From: Rikenellaceae bacterium
Lineage (GTDB): Bacteria > Bacteroidota > Bacteroidia > Bacteroidales > Rikenellaceae
Length of the DNA: 48,987 bases
Reading direction: 5' to 3'
NCBI GenBank assembly: GCA_017464745.1
Contig: JAFTYJ010000047.1
Location: 1 to 48,987 of the forward strand
In this document: piece by piece, positions 1-8,471 of the stretch
How positions within the stretch are numbered: position 1 is the first letter of the stretch
Layout: every line of letters begins with the position of its first letter
Notes under the pieces: generated by a model
What the model saw: only the letters and a program-made list of their open reading frames with translations
What the model was told of the DNA's origin: nothing
The model's database searches: none
Made by a program: the position numbers and the translations under genes

Positions 1-1190
1 GGACGAGCCTCACCGGTCGAGAAGGGCGGGAAGTTGTAGTGCAGAACGAACTGCTCGGTGCCTTGAACCAACACCTCGTCGATTTGTTTCTCGTCGAGTT
101 TGGTACCCAGGGTTACGGTGGTCAGCGATTGGGTCTCGCCACGGGTGAAGATAGCCGAACCGTGAGCTGCGGGCAGGTAGCCTACCTCGCACCAGATAGG
201 ACGAATCTCATCCATCTTACGGCCGTCCAGACGTTTACCCTCGTCGAGAATCATATTACGCATCGCTTTCTTCAACACGTCATCGTGGAAGTAGCGTTTA
301 ATCATAGTTGCTTTTGCCTCCAACTCCTCTTCGGTGAATTGCTCGCAGAACTCAGCCTCGATAGCCTCAAAGCTCTCGGTACGCGAGTGTTTGTCCGAAC
401 CGCTGGTTGCTACGGCGTAAACCTTGTCATAGGTCTCGGCGATAACTTTTGCACGCAGTTCCTCGTCGTTCTCCTCGTGGCAGTAGGTGCGTTTAACATC
501 TTTACCCAACTCTTTGCTCAGTTCGATTTGAGCGGCGCAGTGGGTTTTGATAACTTCGTGAGCAAATTTGATGGCTTCGAGCATAACCTCCTCCGAAACC
601 TCTTTCATCTCACCCTCCACCATCAGGATGTTGTCGATAGTACCTGCAACCATCAGGTCGAGGTCAACATCTTTCATTTGCGAGAAGGTGGGGTTGATAA
701 CGAACTCACCGTTCAGACGTGCAACGCGCACCTCCGAGATAGGACCGCCGAAGGGGATGTCCGACACAGCGAGTGCAGCCGAAGCGGCCAGACCTGCCAG
801 AGCGTCGGCTTGAATATCTTTGTCTGCCGAAATCAGGTTTACGGTTACGAAAACCTCAGCGTGATAGTCCGAGGGGAACAGAGGACGCAGTGCGCGGTCA
901 ATCAGACGAGCCACAAGAATCTCGTTGTCGCCGGGGCGAGCCTCACGTTTCAGGAAGCCGCCGGGGAAACGTCCGCACGAAGCGTATTTCTCTTTGTAAT
1001 CGACTTGCAGCGGCATAAAGTCGGTGTCAGGTTTTGCGTCTTTGGCGGCTACAACGGTAGCGAGCAGCATAGTGTCGCCTTGTTTCACCACCACGGCACC
1101 GTCGGCTTGCTTGGCCAACTTACCGGTTTCGATGATAATTTCTCGATTGTCGTCGAGTTTTATCACCTTTTGTGTTGCGTTGTACATCAT
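1..1190 (-). CDS. pnp: Polyribonucleotide nucleotidyltransferase (PNPase), 3' end cut off by the window
   Basis: Phosphorolytic 3'-5' exoribonuclease of mRNA turnover. About 396 N-terminal residues are visible. The protein begins [14 protein letters not shown] (two adjacent ATGs at 1190 and 1187; either could be used). The first RNase PH domain follows, with [14 protein letters not shown] and RPLFP, then the helical linker domain, then the start of the second RNase PH domain ([20 protein letters not shown]). The frame is still open at base 1 with the family motif [13 protein letters not shown], so the KH and S1 domains lie outside the window. It sits downstream of rpsO in the same direction, the classical rpsO-pnp order, with a strong hairpin between them. 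Identity is certain; only the start codon is ambiguous. Confidence 0.97.
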   Translation of the reverse strand, partial: MMYNATQKVIKLDDNREIIIETGKLAKQADGAVVVKQGDTMLLATVVAAKDAKPDTDFMPLQVDYKEKYASCGRFPGGFLKREARPGDNEILVARLIDRALRPLFPSDYHAEVFVTVNLISADKDIQADALAGLAASAALAVSDIPFGGPISEVRVARLNGEFVINPTFSQMKDVDLDLMVAGTIDNILMVEGEMKEVSEEVMLEAIKFAHEVIKTHCAAQIELSKELGKDVKRTYCHEENDEELRAKVIAETYDKVYAVATSGSDKHSRTESFEAIEAEFCEQFTEEELEAKATMIKRYFHDDVLKKAMRNMILDEGKRLDGRKMDEIRPIWCEVGYLPAAHGSAIFTRGETQSLTTVTLGTKLDEKQIDEVLVQGTEQFVLHYNFPPFSTGEAR

Positions 1191-1230
1191 TTCGTCTTAA
1201 AAATTATCTTTTTTCCAATTGTGTATCCTC

Positions 1231-1269
1231 AAAAAAGGGGGTTGGTCAAAACAGACTTTGAACAACCCC
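1231..1269 (-). terminator. Rho-independent terminator between rpsO and pnp
   Basis: Inverted repeat 1238-1250 / 1257-1269 (12 of 13 pairs, 6-nt loop). On the minus strand it is followed by C and six T (1231-1236). It would end or attenuate rpsO transcripts before pnp. In other bacteria the rpsO-pnp spacer hairpin is also an RNase III site, so processing is an alternative role. Confidence 0.85.
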
Positions 1270-1368
1270 ATTTCTCTTTGCGAGTCGGTCGGGTTTTGTG
1301 ATGCGCCATACACAAGCAGTACAAAATCTCTTGTGGGGCATCGCCCTCCGAATCGCACCTCAACCGAA

Positions 1369-1641
1369 TTATTTACGGAGGTTCAGAGCCTTGATAATGG
1401 CGCGGTAGCGCTCGATATCAACCTCTTTGAGGTACTCCAACAGTTGGCGACGTTTACCAACCAGGCGGAGCAGGGCACGTTGAGTACCGAAGTCCTTGCG
1501 GTTCGATTTGAGGTGTTGTGTAAGGTGGCTGATACGGTAGGTAAACAATGCGATTTGGCTCTCAGGCGAACCAGTGTCAGTGTTAGACTTTCCGTACTGA
1601 CCGAAAAGCTCTTGCTTTTTCTCTGCTGATAAATAGCTCAT
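1369..1641 (-). CDS. rpsO: 30S ribosomal protein S15
   Basis: Small-subunit protein that binds the 16S rRNA central-domain three-way junction. It is 90 residues, close to the family's usual 89, and starts MSYLSAEKKQELFGQYG. The conserved core is present: DTGSPESQIALFTYRI, LTQHLKSNRKDFGTQR and LLRLVGKRRQLLEYL. A full Bacteroidota promoter lies about 70 bp upstream and a terminator follows, so it is at least partly its own transcription unit ahead of pnp. Confidence 0.98.
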   Translation of the reverse strand: MSYLSAEKKQELFGQYGKSNTDTGSPESQIALFTYRISHLTQHLKSNRKDFGTQRALLRLVGKRRQLLEYLKEVDIERYRAIIKALNLRK

Positions 1642-1710
1642 AATAAAATTGTTGATTATGGTTCCACTTTACGACGTATCCGCCTTACCGGATAACGCCA
1701 AAGCGTGGCG

Positions 1711-1741
1711 CAAAGTTAGCAGTTTTATTTTGGAAAACAAA
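1711..1741 (-). promoter_or_regulatory. Promoter of rpsO (TTTG-N19-TAACTTTG)
   Basis: On the minus strand TTTG (1738-1741) is followed after exactly 19 nt by TAACTTTG (1711-1718), matching the Bacteroidota primary sigma consensus. Transcription should start near 1706. The roughly 65-nt leader contains a 6-bp hairpin (1677-1682 with 1689-1694). Confidence 0.8.
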
Positions 1742-1776
1742 AGTTTAACAAAACTTTATACCTTAAAAAGGTAAAA

Positions 1777-1808
1777 TTTGTCTATCATTACAAAAAAATA
1801 TATTTTTG
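1777..1808 (+). promoter_or_regulatory. Promoter of the ApbE-family gene (TTTG-N20-TATTTTTG)
   Basis: TTTG at 1777-1780 and TATTTTTG at 1801-1808, 20 nt apart. The upstream in-frame ATG at 1806 lies inside this promoter, which supports translation starting at 1854 instead. Confidence 0.75.
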
Positions 1809-1853
1809 CAGGACGAAAATAACACTTTTAGCACATACAAACAACCTGAATCT

Positions 1854-2858
1854 ATGAGAAAACTTATTCTGCTTGTTGCCGCAATTGTCACTCTTTCGGC
1901 TTGTGGCAACAAATATCAGTTTATTGACGGACAAACACAAGGCACCTCCTATCACCTGATTATGGACAAGGCTCCCGCCGACATCCAAACCAAGATTGAC
2001 TCGGTGCTGAATTACATCGATGGCACGATGTCGATTTTCAATCCCGAATCCACCATCAGCCGTTACAATCGTGGCGAGAATGTGACCATTGACGGCAACT
2101 TTGAGGTGTGTGTTGCCTACGCACGCACAGCCTCGATTTTTTCGAAAGGTGCCTACGATATTACCGCCGCTCCGCTGGTAAATTTGTGGGGTTTCGGTCC
2201 CGACGGTCGTCCCGAGATTGAGCCCACCCAGGAGCAAATTGACTCGGTGATGCAATTCGTTGGTTATAGGAGCATTCGCACTATGTATTCGCGCTTGTTC
2301 CGAGAGGACAACCGCACCCAGATTGACCTCAGTTCGGTAGCCAAAGGTATGACCGTAGATGTGATGTGCCAGATGCTCGACAAAGAGGGTGTCGAGAACT
2401 ACCTGGTCGAGATTGGCGGCGAAGTTCGTTGCAAAGGTATCAGCAGCACCAATCGCCTGTGGCGTGTGGGTATCGACAACCCCGATTATGGCGTTAAGAA
2501 TGGTGCGCCCCAAACCATTGCCACTCTGGCCATTCCCTCCGAGGTTTCGGTTGCAACTTCGGGCAACTATCGCAACTACTACACCACCGAGAGCGGCCAA
2601 CGTGTAGCGCACACAATCAACGCCCTCACAGGCCGTCCGAGCCAAAGTCCCATTTTGTCGGCTACCGTTGTTGCGCCCTCTTGCGCACGCGCAGATGCAT
2701 TTGCAACTATGCTGATGGTTGCAGGCGACCCCTCGAACCTCCAATCGTTTGAGCACCGCCTAATCCAAATGTGCGACTTCCTGGTAGTCTACTCCGACGA
2801 GAATGGCAACAGCCAAGTGTACAAAACCAAAGGTATGAGCAATTTCATCCAAGAGTAG
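1854..2858 (+). CDS. apbE: ApbE-family FAD:protein FMN transferase, lipoprotein
   Basis: Attaches FMN covalently to threonine in target flavoproteins such as NqrB/NqrC or RnfD/RnfG, outside the cytoplasmic membrane. The 334-residue protein starts with a lipoprotein signal (MRKLILLVAAIVTLSACG, lipid-modified Cys17). Family motifs in order: DGTMSIFNPESTISRYN, YDITAAPLVNLWGFG, DLSSVAKGMTVD, EIGGEVRCKG, VATSGNYRNYY, HTINALTGRP, and the metal-binding segment ADAFATMLMVAGD. The start at 1854 is chosen because the signal peptide begins there and the longer frame starts inside the promoter. No Nqr or Rnf genes are in the window, so its substrate is not shown. A terminator follows directly. Confidence 0.93.
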   Translation: MRKLILLVAAIVTLSACGNKYQFIDGQTQGTSYHLIMDKAPADIQTKIDSVLNYIDGTMSIFNPESTISRYNRGENVTIDGNFEVCVAYARTASIFSKGAYDITAAPLVNLWGFGPDGRPEIEPTQEQIDSVMQFVGYRSIRTMYSRLFREDNRTQIDLSSVAKGMTVDVMCQMLDKEGVENYLVEIGGEVRCKGISSTNRLWRVGIDNPDYGVKNGAPQTIATLAIPSEVSVATSGNYRNYYTTESGQRVAHTINALTGRPSQSPILSATVVAPSCARADAFATMLMVAGDPSNLQSFEHRLIQMCDFLVVYSDENGNSQVYKTKGMSNFIQE

Positions 2859-2886
2859 CCACTCACGACTACTTCGCAACACAACA

Positions 2887-2921
2887 AAGGCTGCCCATTT
2901 GCGGGGCAGCCTTCTGTTTTT
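2887..2921 (+). terminator. Terminator between the convergent apbE and ferritin genes
   Basis: Stem 2887-2896 / 2904-2913 (10 bp, GC-rich) followed by CTGTTTTT on the plus strand. On the minus strand the T-run after the stem is short, so it best serves the plus-strand gene but may stop both. Confidence 0.85.
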
Positions 2922-2935
2922 GATATTTAACCCGA

Positions 2936-3460
2936 TTACTCGGCAGTTGTAGCCAGGGGCGATGCCTGAGTATAAACTCGTGCTGCAAGTTCTTTGTCGA
3001 GTTGGTACATTCCATACTTGTTGCCCTCAACCGACTCAACAGCGAATATCATATCGCGTGCCGACTCCTCCTCCTCGACCTGCTCGTCGATGAACCACAC
3101 CAGCATATTGCTCGATGCATAGTCGCGGTCCTCGGCAGCAATGGCGGCCAGGTTGTTAATCAGCGAGGTTACAACCTTTTCGTGTTTGAGAGTATCTTTA
3201 TACATATCCAGCACCGAATCCCACTCGGTTTGCACCTCGGCGATGGGTTTGAGAGTCACTTTTGCGTCACGCGAATTGAGGTAGTTAATCAGGATTCGTG
3301 CGTGATCCTGCTCTTCGAGCCATTGAACATAGAACCAGTTGGCTACGCCTTTCAGACCTTTGGCCTCGGCGTCCATCGACATCGACAGATAGAGGTAAGC
3401 CGACCACAGTTCGGCATTGATTTGCTCATTGATAGCTGCGTGCAATTTTTGACTTAACAT
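2936..3460 (-). CDS. ftn: Non-heme ferritin
   Basis: Iron-storage protein that forms a 24-subunit shell and oxidises Fe(II) at a ferroxidase centre. It is 174 residues, the normal bacterial length. Visible iron-binding features are the first-helix glutamate in INAELWSAYLYLS, the E-x-x-H pair in WLEEQDHARIL, and the glutamate-rich later helix WFIDEQVEEEESARD. No haem-binding bacterioferritin methionine is evident in the expected region, which favours ferritin over bacterioferritin. It is monocistronic, convergent with apbE and preceded by a -7 element. Confidence 0.95.
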   Translation of the reverse strand: MLSQKLHAAINEQINAELWSAYLYLSMSMDAEAKGLKGVANWFYVQWLEEQDHARILINYLNSRDAKVTLKPIAEVQTEWDSVLDMYKDTLKHEKVVTSLINNLAAIAAEDRDYASSNMLVWFIDEQVEEEESARDMIFAVESVEGNKYGMYQLDKELAARVYTQASPLATTAE

Positions 3461-3511
3461 AGTTGTATAGTTTTAAGGTGTTATTAGTTCGTTTTTTCTG
3501 TTTTGCTATTG

Positions 3512-3519
3512 CAAATATA
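3512..3519 (-). promoter_or_regulatory. -7 element upstream of ferritin (TATATTTG)
   Basis: Minus-strand TATATTTG, 51 bp before the ferritin start. No good TTTG lies at the expected 19-21 nt, so only half the consensus is seen. Confidence 0.5.
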
Positions 3520-3623
3520 GTGCGTAATTTGGCAAATTCCTAATAATTTCAATCACTTATTACTATGCCTGTATAAACAAAACTTATATAACCGCCACAC
3601 AGGTTTCTCGACCACTTTTTTAC

Positions 3624-3657
3624 AAAAAAAAGGCTGTCCGACATTATCAGACAGCCT
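3624..3657 (-). terminator. Terminator of the lipA-lipB-recJ operon
   Basis: Inverted repeat AGGCTGTC (3631-3638) / GACAGCCT (3650-3657), followed on the minus strand by a run of T (3624-3630), 29 bp after the recJ stop codon. Confidence 0.85.
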
Positions 3658-3686
3658 ATTCTTACTCCCCCCTCCAAGTACGCAGG

Positions 3687-5438
3687 CTACTTGACGCAGG
3701 TTTTGATATCCTTAACTCGCAGTTGGGGCATTGTCACACCACGGTAGTGGTTTTCGACAATCACATAGCACACATCGATGGGTCGTCCACCGCGAATCCA
3801 TTGGAAGTGTTGGGGTTGTTGGAATGCGATTGCCGGGATTGAGGTGTTGGGTTTCTCCTTTTGCACCAAATCCATTTTGAGGTGTTCGCGCTCCACGCCC
3901 ACCAACTTTGCGTCGCCACGGTTGCTCACTCCGCAGGTCATAAACACGGGAGCGGTATTGCCGGGACCAAAGGGTTGGAACTTACACAGGTCCTCACGGA
4001 AAGCGGGGGTGATATCACTGAACAGCAGTTTAGCATCCACCTCCACCTGCGAAATCAACATCTTGGGGTCGATATTTTCGTCCACATAGCGGTTGAAGCG
4101 CTCCGTAAAGGCGGGTACATTCTCGGGTTTCATAGTCAGACCCGCAGCGTACATATGGCCACCGAAGTTCTCCAACAAATCGGCGCACGACTCCACAGCC
4201 TGATAGAGGTCAAATCCGGGCACACTACGCGCCGAACCCGTAACCAGACCGTTGCTCATCGTAAGCACCACGGTGGGGCGATAGTAGGTTTCGATAAGGC
4301 GCGAGGCCACGATACCCACAATACCCTTCATCCATTTGGGGTTATACACCACCGTACTTTTGAGTGCCTTCATCTCGGGGTGGCTCTCAATAAAGTCGTG
4401 AGCCTCCTGTGTTACCGAGCGGTCGATGCTTTTGCGCTCGCTGTTGGCCTCGTCAATCATCTGTCCGAAGTCCTCAGCCGAACTCTCATCACGCTCCACC
4501 ATCAGGTTCACCGCCGAGTGTCCGCCCGAGTAGGCATCCTCATCGACACGCATACGTCCTGCCGCATTGATACGGGGTCCGATTTTGAACACGATGTCGT
4601 CGATTGTGATGACGTGATTTTCCAGACCACAAATCTTGATAATGGACGCCAGACCCTTATTGGGTTTGGAGTTGAGCCTTTGCAGACCATAGTAGGCCAG
4701 CACACGGTTCTCACCAATCAGCGGCACGATGTCCGAGGCGATGATCACCGCAACCAGGTCCAGCAGACCCTCGATGGTCGAGAAGGGCATCTCGTGGCGC
4801 ATACAGTAGGCTTGCACCAATTTGAAGCCCACACCACAGCCCGACAACTCCTTGAACGGGTAGTTGCAATCGCTCTGTTTGGAGTCCAACACCGCCACAG
4901 CCTCGGGAATCTCATCCCCCGGCAGGTGGTGGTCACAGATAATGAAGTCGATACCTTTTTGTTTGGCATAAGCGACCTTGTCCACCGCTTTGATACCGCA
5001 GTCGAGCGTGATGACGAGTTTGACACCCTTACGCTCGGCATAGTCGATACCGCGATACGACACGCCATAACCCTCCGTATAACGGTCGGGTATGTAGAAC
5101 ATCAAGTTGGTGTGGCCCAACTTGCGCAGAAAGATGTACACGAGCGCCACAGCTGTTGTGCCGTCCACATCATAATCACCATAGACCATAATGGGTTCGC
5201 CCGCTCTAACCGCGCTACTGATACGTTTGATTGCCTTGTCCATATCCTTCATCAGGAACGGGTCGTGCAAATCGGCCAGTTGCGGGTTAAAGAACTTCTG
5301 CGCCTCCTGCTCTGTCTCTATGCCACGCTGAACGAGGAGGTTTGCCAGCACCGGAGCAATCCCGAGGGATTGAGCCAGGCGACTTACCGTCCCCGAGTCC
5401 CCTTGTTGTTTGAGGACCCAAGTTTTCTCTATTGGCAT
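3687..5438 (-). CDS. recJ: Single-stranded-DNA-specific exonuclease RecJ
   Basis: 5'-3' single-strand DNA exonuclease of recombination and mismatch/base-excision repair, DHH phosphoesterase superfamily. It is 583 residues, within the normal RecJ range. The metal-binding motif DYDVDGTTA is at about residues 88-96, and the diagnostic DHH triad at about 169-171 (CDHHLPGDEIP). The DHHA1 segment carries GGHMYAAGLT, and an OB-like C-terminal domain follows (FQPFGPGNTAPVF). It lies 6 bp after lipB and is the last gene of the lipA-lipB-recJ operon, with a terminator behind it. Confidence 0.96.
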   Translation of the reverse strand: MPIEKTWVLKQQGDSGTVSRLAQSLGIAPVLANLLVQRGIETEQEAQKFFNPQLADLHDPFLMKDMDKAIKRISSAVRAGEPIMVYGDYDVDGTTAVALVYIFLRKLGHTNLMFYIPDRYTEGYGVSYRGIDYAERKGVKLVITLDCGIKAVDKVAYAKQKGIDFIICDHHLPGDEIPEAVAVLDSKQSDCNYPFKELSGCGVGFKLVQAYCMRHEMPFSTIEGLLDLVAVIIASDIVPLIGENRVLAYYGLQRLNSKPNKGLASIIKICGLENHVITIDDIVFKIGPRINAAGRMRVDEDAYSGGHSAVNLMVERDESSAEDFGQMIDEANSERKSIDRSVTQEAHDFIESHPEMKALKSTVVYNPKWMKGIVGIVASRLIETYYRPTVVLTMSNGLVTGSARSVPGFDLYQAVESCADLLENFGGHMYAAGLTMKPENVPAFTERFNRYVDENIDPKMLISQVEVDAKLLFSDITPAFREDLCKFQPFGPGNTAPVFMTCGVSNRGDAKLVGVEREHLKMDLVQKEKPNTSIPAIAFQQPQHFQWIRGGRPIDVCYVIVENHYRGVTMPQLRVKDIKTCVK

Positions 5439-5444
5439 AATTTA

Positions 5445-6182
5445 TCATTTTATAATTTTAATATTCATATTCTTCTCCAAATGGCGACACAGAGCAGCCT
5501 CCGCTTCGCCCACGCTCACTTCGACACCCGCCTCAACCGACAGCGAGGTAACCCCTCGATCGGTAAAACCACACGGGTTGATATATCCGAAGTACGACAA
5601 GTCGGTGGAAACGTTGAATCCCAAACCGTGCATCGTCACCCAATGCGACGAACGCACTCCTACTGCACAAATCTTACGCAGGGGTCGTCCTCCACCCTCA
5701 ATCCATACACCTGTGGCTCCTTCGCTGCGTTTTCCCACAACGCCCCACTCGGCGATGGTATCAATGACCGATTGTTCGGCCAGGTATATATAATCACGCA
5801 GGCCCATACCGATACGCTCCAAATCGAGAATCGGATAGACCACCAATTGACCCGGCCCGTGATAAGTAACGTCGCCACCGCGGTCAATCTTATAAAATGT
5901 AGCATTAATTTGTGCCAGAAAGTCGGGATTTACCAGCAGATTACTTGCCTGCCCGCTCTTGCCCAACGTATAGACGTGGGGATGTTCGCACGTAATGAGG
6001 TATCCTGCATCAATGCCTTCGGGTGCGTCAAGCGCGACACCACCCTCGGCGTGGTTCTCAACCACGCCCGAACGCGCTTTGGTTTTACGCGCCACCAGGC
6101 CATCAAACAGCGTGCGTTGGAGGTCCCAACACTCGACATAATCTATCAGGCCCGGTGTCTTGTGCAAGACAGTCGGACTCAT
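5445..6182 (-). CDS. lipB: Lipoyl(octanoyl) transferase LipB
   Basis: Moves octanoyl from octanoyl-ACP to the lipoyl domains of GcvH and 2-oxoacid dehydrogenase E2 proteins. The 245-residue protein has the substrate motif RGGDVTYHGPGQ (about 101-112) and the expected catalytic dyad: Lys170 in LRKICAVGVR and Cys204 in INPCGFTDRG. Gaps of 6 bp to lipA upstream and to recJ downstream indicate one operon. Together with LipA it gives a complete de novo lipoylation route. Confidence 0.96.
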   Translation of the reverse strand: MSPTVLHKTPGLIDYVECWDLQRTLFDGLVARKTKARSGVVENHAEGGVALDAPEGIDAGYLITCEHPHVYTLGKSGQASNLLVNPDFLAQINATFYKIDRGGDVTYHGPGQLVVYPILDLERIGMGLRDYIYLAEQSVIDTIAEWGVVGKRSEGATGVWIEGGGRPLRKICAVGVRSSHWVTMHGLGFNVSTDLSYFGYINPCGFTDRGVTSLSVEAGVEVSVGEAEAALCRHLEKNMNIKIIK

Positions 6183-6188
6183 TCTAAC

Positions 6189-7094
6189 TTACTTTTTAGG
6201 CGCACAGCATCCCAAGGCCTGCTCGGCCATATACGACGAGCGTACCAGGGGTGCACTTGCTACATACTTAAATCCTAAACTGTAAGCTTGCTGTTTGTAC
6301 CATTCAAAGGTATCGGGATGGATATACTCTGCCACGGGATAGTGACGGAGAGTCGGCCGCAGATATTGGCCCAGCGTGACGATGCTCACGCCGACGTCGG
6401 CAAGGTCGCGCAGAGTCTGCACCACCTCGTCTTGGGTTTCGCCGAGTCCCACCATAATACCACTCTTGGCTGTCGCACCGCTTCGGGCTATATACTCCAA
6501 CGTTTGCAGGCTCGTGCGATACTTGGCACGGGAGCGTACAAGCGGAGTCAGCCTCTCGACGGTTTCGATGTTGTGTCCCACAATGTCGGGAGCCGAGTCG
6601 AGGACAATGTCCAACAACTCGCCACGTCCGTCAAGGTCGGGAATCAGCACCTCGATGGTAGTGTCGGGATTCGACTTACGAACAGCGCGCACGGTGTCGG
6701 CCCAGAACTGCGCTCCGCCATCAGGCAGGTCGTCGCGAGTCACAGACGTAATCACAGCGTGTCGCAGTCCCATCAGAGCGATGGACCGCGCCACATTTTC
6801 GGGTTCGCTGTTGTCAACAGGTAACGGCCGCCCCGATGCGGTAGCACAGAACTTGCAACTTCGTGTGCACACGTCGCCCAAAATCATAAACGTCGCCGTT
6901 CGGCGGCTCCAACACTCGGCCTTATTGGGACATTGTCCGCTGCCACAGATGGTGTGAAGTCGGTACTTCTCCACTATCTTGGCCACTTCGGCAAACCCCT
7001 CGGTGTCGTGAAGTTTGATTTTGAGCCAATCGGGTTTTAATCGCACGTTAACCTTGTCATTGGTTATAGGCATTTTACAGTTTATATTTTTCAA
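6189..7094 (-). CDS. lipA: Lipoyl synthase LipA
   Basis: Radical SAM enzyme that inserts two sulfurs into protein-bound octanoyl chains. The auxiliary [4Fe-4S] cysteines are Cys50, Cys55 and Cys61 (CGSGQCPNKAEC). The radical SAM cysteines are Cys76, Cys80 and Cys83 (CTRSCKFC). The C-terminal RSSYMAEQ supplies the serine ligand of the auxiliary cluster. The start used gives 301 residues; an internal ATG seven codons later (MPITNDK) is also possible. First gene of the operon with lipB and recJ. Confidence 0.97.
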   Translation of the reverse strand: MKNINCKMPITNDKVNVRLKPDWLKIKLHDTEGFAEVAKIVEKYRLHTICGSGQCPNKAECWSRRTATFMILGDVCTRSCKFCATASGRPLPVDNSEPENVARSIALMGLRHAVITSVTRDDLPDGGAQFWADTVRAVRKSNPDTTIEVLIPDLDGRGELLDIVLDSAPDIVGHNIETVERLTPLVRSRAKYRTSLQTLEYIARSGATAKSGIMVGLGETQDEVVQTLRDLADVGVSIVTLGQYLRPTLRHYPVAEYIHPDTFEWYKQQAYSLGFKYVASAPLVRSSYMAEQALGCCAPKK

Positions 7095-7101
7095 ATTGAT
7101 G

Positions 7102-7109
7102 CAAAAGTA
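7102..7109 (-). promoter_or_regulatory. -7 element of the lipA operon (TACTTTTG)
   Basis: Minus-strand TACTTTTG only 7 bp before the annotated lipA ATG. A transcript from here would be almost leaderless for that ATG; the downstream ATG at 7073 would then have a leader of about 25-30 nt. No matching TTTG at the usual distance. Confidence 0.5.
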
Positions 7110-7193
7110 CTAATTTTCTCAAAAAATCCCACACTTTTTGCTCATTTTTTTCAAATAATATTTAACACACCTCGCAAACCCGATGAATTTTAG

Positions 7194-7201
7194 TATCTTT
7201 G
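7194..7201 (+). promoter_or_regulatory. -7 element of the secreted nuclease gene (TATCTTTG)
   Basis: TATCTTTG ends 24 bp before the nuclease ATG. The upstream TTTG element is not recognisable. Confidence 0.55.
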
Positions 7202-7225
7202 CCTTAGTAAGTCACACCACAGGTT

Positions 7226-8398
7226 ATGAGTCACACCTTTCTGAAACTACTGTTTTCGGTCGCTTTTGTCATTGCGCCAATACTCACCCACAGCCAACTG
7301 CCCTCGCTCTCCCGATGGCAACAATTTACGCCCGTGGTATGTGAAGTCAGCACCACCGAGGGGGCTATTGGGGTCGATGCCACGGTACTCCGTACCCACC
7401 GCAAACGCATTGTCGAGGCGGGAGTTTCAATCCGTGTCCGTGGCTCCGAGAGTTGGTGCGACACCCCCACCGACACTCCCCAGTTGCCGTTCCGCATAGT
7501 ACTCACCTCGCTCCAAACGGGGACAGAATACGAGATCGCAGCCTATGCCGTCACACGTCGAGGTGGAAGAGTTGAGTCGCCGATTGAGCGTATCACGCTC
7601 CCCGCCGCAACCCCCGCCTTTGCCGATGGGCGTTGGTGTGAGTTGCCCGCCTTTGAGGAGGACTCCGACAGCGAATTCATAACCCACTACACCACAATCG
7701 AGGGCGAACGCCGCCGCAACTTCTCGATGCTCTACGACCACTCGGCCAAAATCGCCGTATGGGTGGCCTATCCTATTCACGACTGCTACTTGGGCAAGGC
7801 TGCGCGTACCGACGCTTGGGCTTTTGACCCTATGGTCGGACAACAATCCCAGATGAATATGCGTCGTTCGGGATTTACCGACGACAACGGCTACGGCTCC
7901 TATGACCGCGGACACCAAATACCCTCAGCCGACCGCACAGCCAACGCCGAAGCCAACGCCGCGACCTTCTACTACACCAATATGACCCCTCAGCAGAGCA
8001 ATTTCAACCGCGGATTGTGGGGTAAACTCGAAGCCTTTGTGCGCAACAATGTTCCCGCGTCCGACACCCTTTGGGTGGTCACGGGTTGCGCCCTCACAAC
8101 TCCCGAACACCCCACGCCACTATACGCCTCACACAACACCTATGGCGGCCGTATAGCCGTACCCCGCGCCTACTTCAAAGTACTCCTGCGCAGTAGCGTA
8201 CGCGGCACCACACCCGACGACACAACCGCCGAGTGCATAGGTTTCTGGCTCCCCAACGAGGCTCCGTCATCCACCAAACTAAACTCGTCGTGGGCCGTGA
8301 GTGTCAATCAGATAGAGAGTTTGACGGGCTACGATTTCTTCCCCGGACTTTCGGATTCGGTCGAAGAAAAATTCGACCCTGCGCTTTGGAAGTGGTAA
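7226..8398 (+). CDS. Secreted DNA/RNA non-specific endonuclease (NUC1/NucA family)
   Basis: Metal-dependent sugar-non-specific nuclease, predicted to act outside the cytoplasm. The 390-residue protein has an N-terminal signal peptide (about 1-23, hydrophobic LLFSVAFVIAPILTHS). A beta-rich region at about 35-125 looks fibronectin-type-III-like (ITLPAA at its end). The nuclease domain is at about 150-380. Its signature SYDRGHQIPSADR contains the catalytic His230, and TNMTPQQSNFNRGLW supplies the usual Asn metal ligand. It is a single gene between its own -7 element and a bidirectional terminator. No immunity gene is adjacent, so a nutrient-scavenging or extracellular-DNA role is more likely than a toxin role; this is inference. 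Confidence 0.92.
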   Translation: MSHTFLKLLFSVAFVIAPILTHSQLPSLSRWQQFTPVVCEVSTTEGAIGVDATVLRTHRKRIVEAGVSIRVRGSESWCDTPTDTPQLPFRIVLTSLQTGTEYEIAAYAVTRRGGRVESPIERITLPAATPAFADGRWCELPAFEEDSDSEFITHYTTIEGERRRNFSMLYDHSAKIAVWVAYPIHDCYLGKAARTDAWAFDPMVGQQSQMNMRRSGFTDDNGYGSYDRGHQIPSADRTANAEANAATFYYTNMTPQQSNFNRGLWGKLEAFVRNNVPASDTLWVVTGCALTTPEHPTPLYASHNTYGGRIAVPRAYFKVLLRSSVRGTTPDDTTAECIGFWLPNEAPSSTKLNSSWAVSVNQIESLTGYDFFPGLSDSVEEKFDPALWKW

Positions 8399-8409
8399 CC
8401 ACTTCGCAC

Positions 8410-8450
8410 AAAAAAGGACTTGCCTTCGAATGGGGCAAGTCCTTTTTTTT
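8410..8450. terminator. Bidirectional terminator between nuclease and thioesterase genes
   Basis: A long stem, 8410-8424 with 8434-8448, has A6 on one side and T8 on the other, so it has T-runs in both transcription directions. The two flanking genes converge on it. Confidence 0.9.
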
Positions 8451-8471
8451 AATATATAGGTACTCCAAAAC

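Noticed and set aside
39..1301. Plus-strand frame of 420 codons opposite pnp
   Set aside because: It is antisense to a clear PNPase and its translation resembles no family. Long antisense frames arise here from the strong codon bias of real genes.
1806..1853. Longer start for the ApbE lipoprotein at 1806
   Set aside because: The ATG is part of the promoter -7 element and would bury the lipoprotein signal peptide.
3861..6278. Plus-strand frame of 805 codons across recJ and lipB
   Set aside because: It is fully antisense to two well-supported genes with catalytic motifs; no protein family features, His/Gln/Thr-rich composition typical of shadows.
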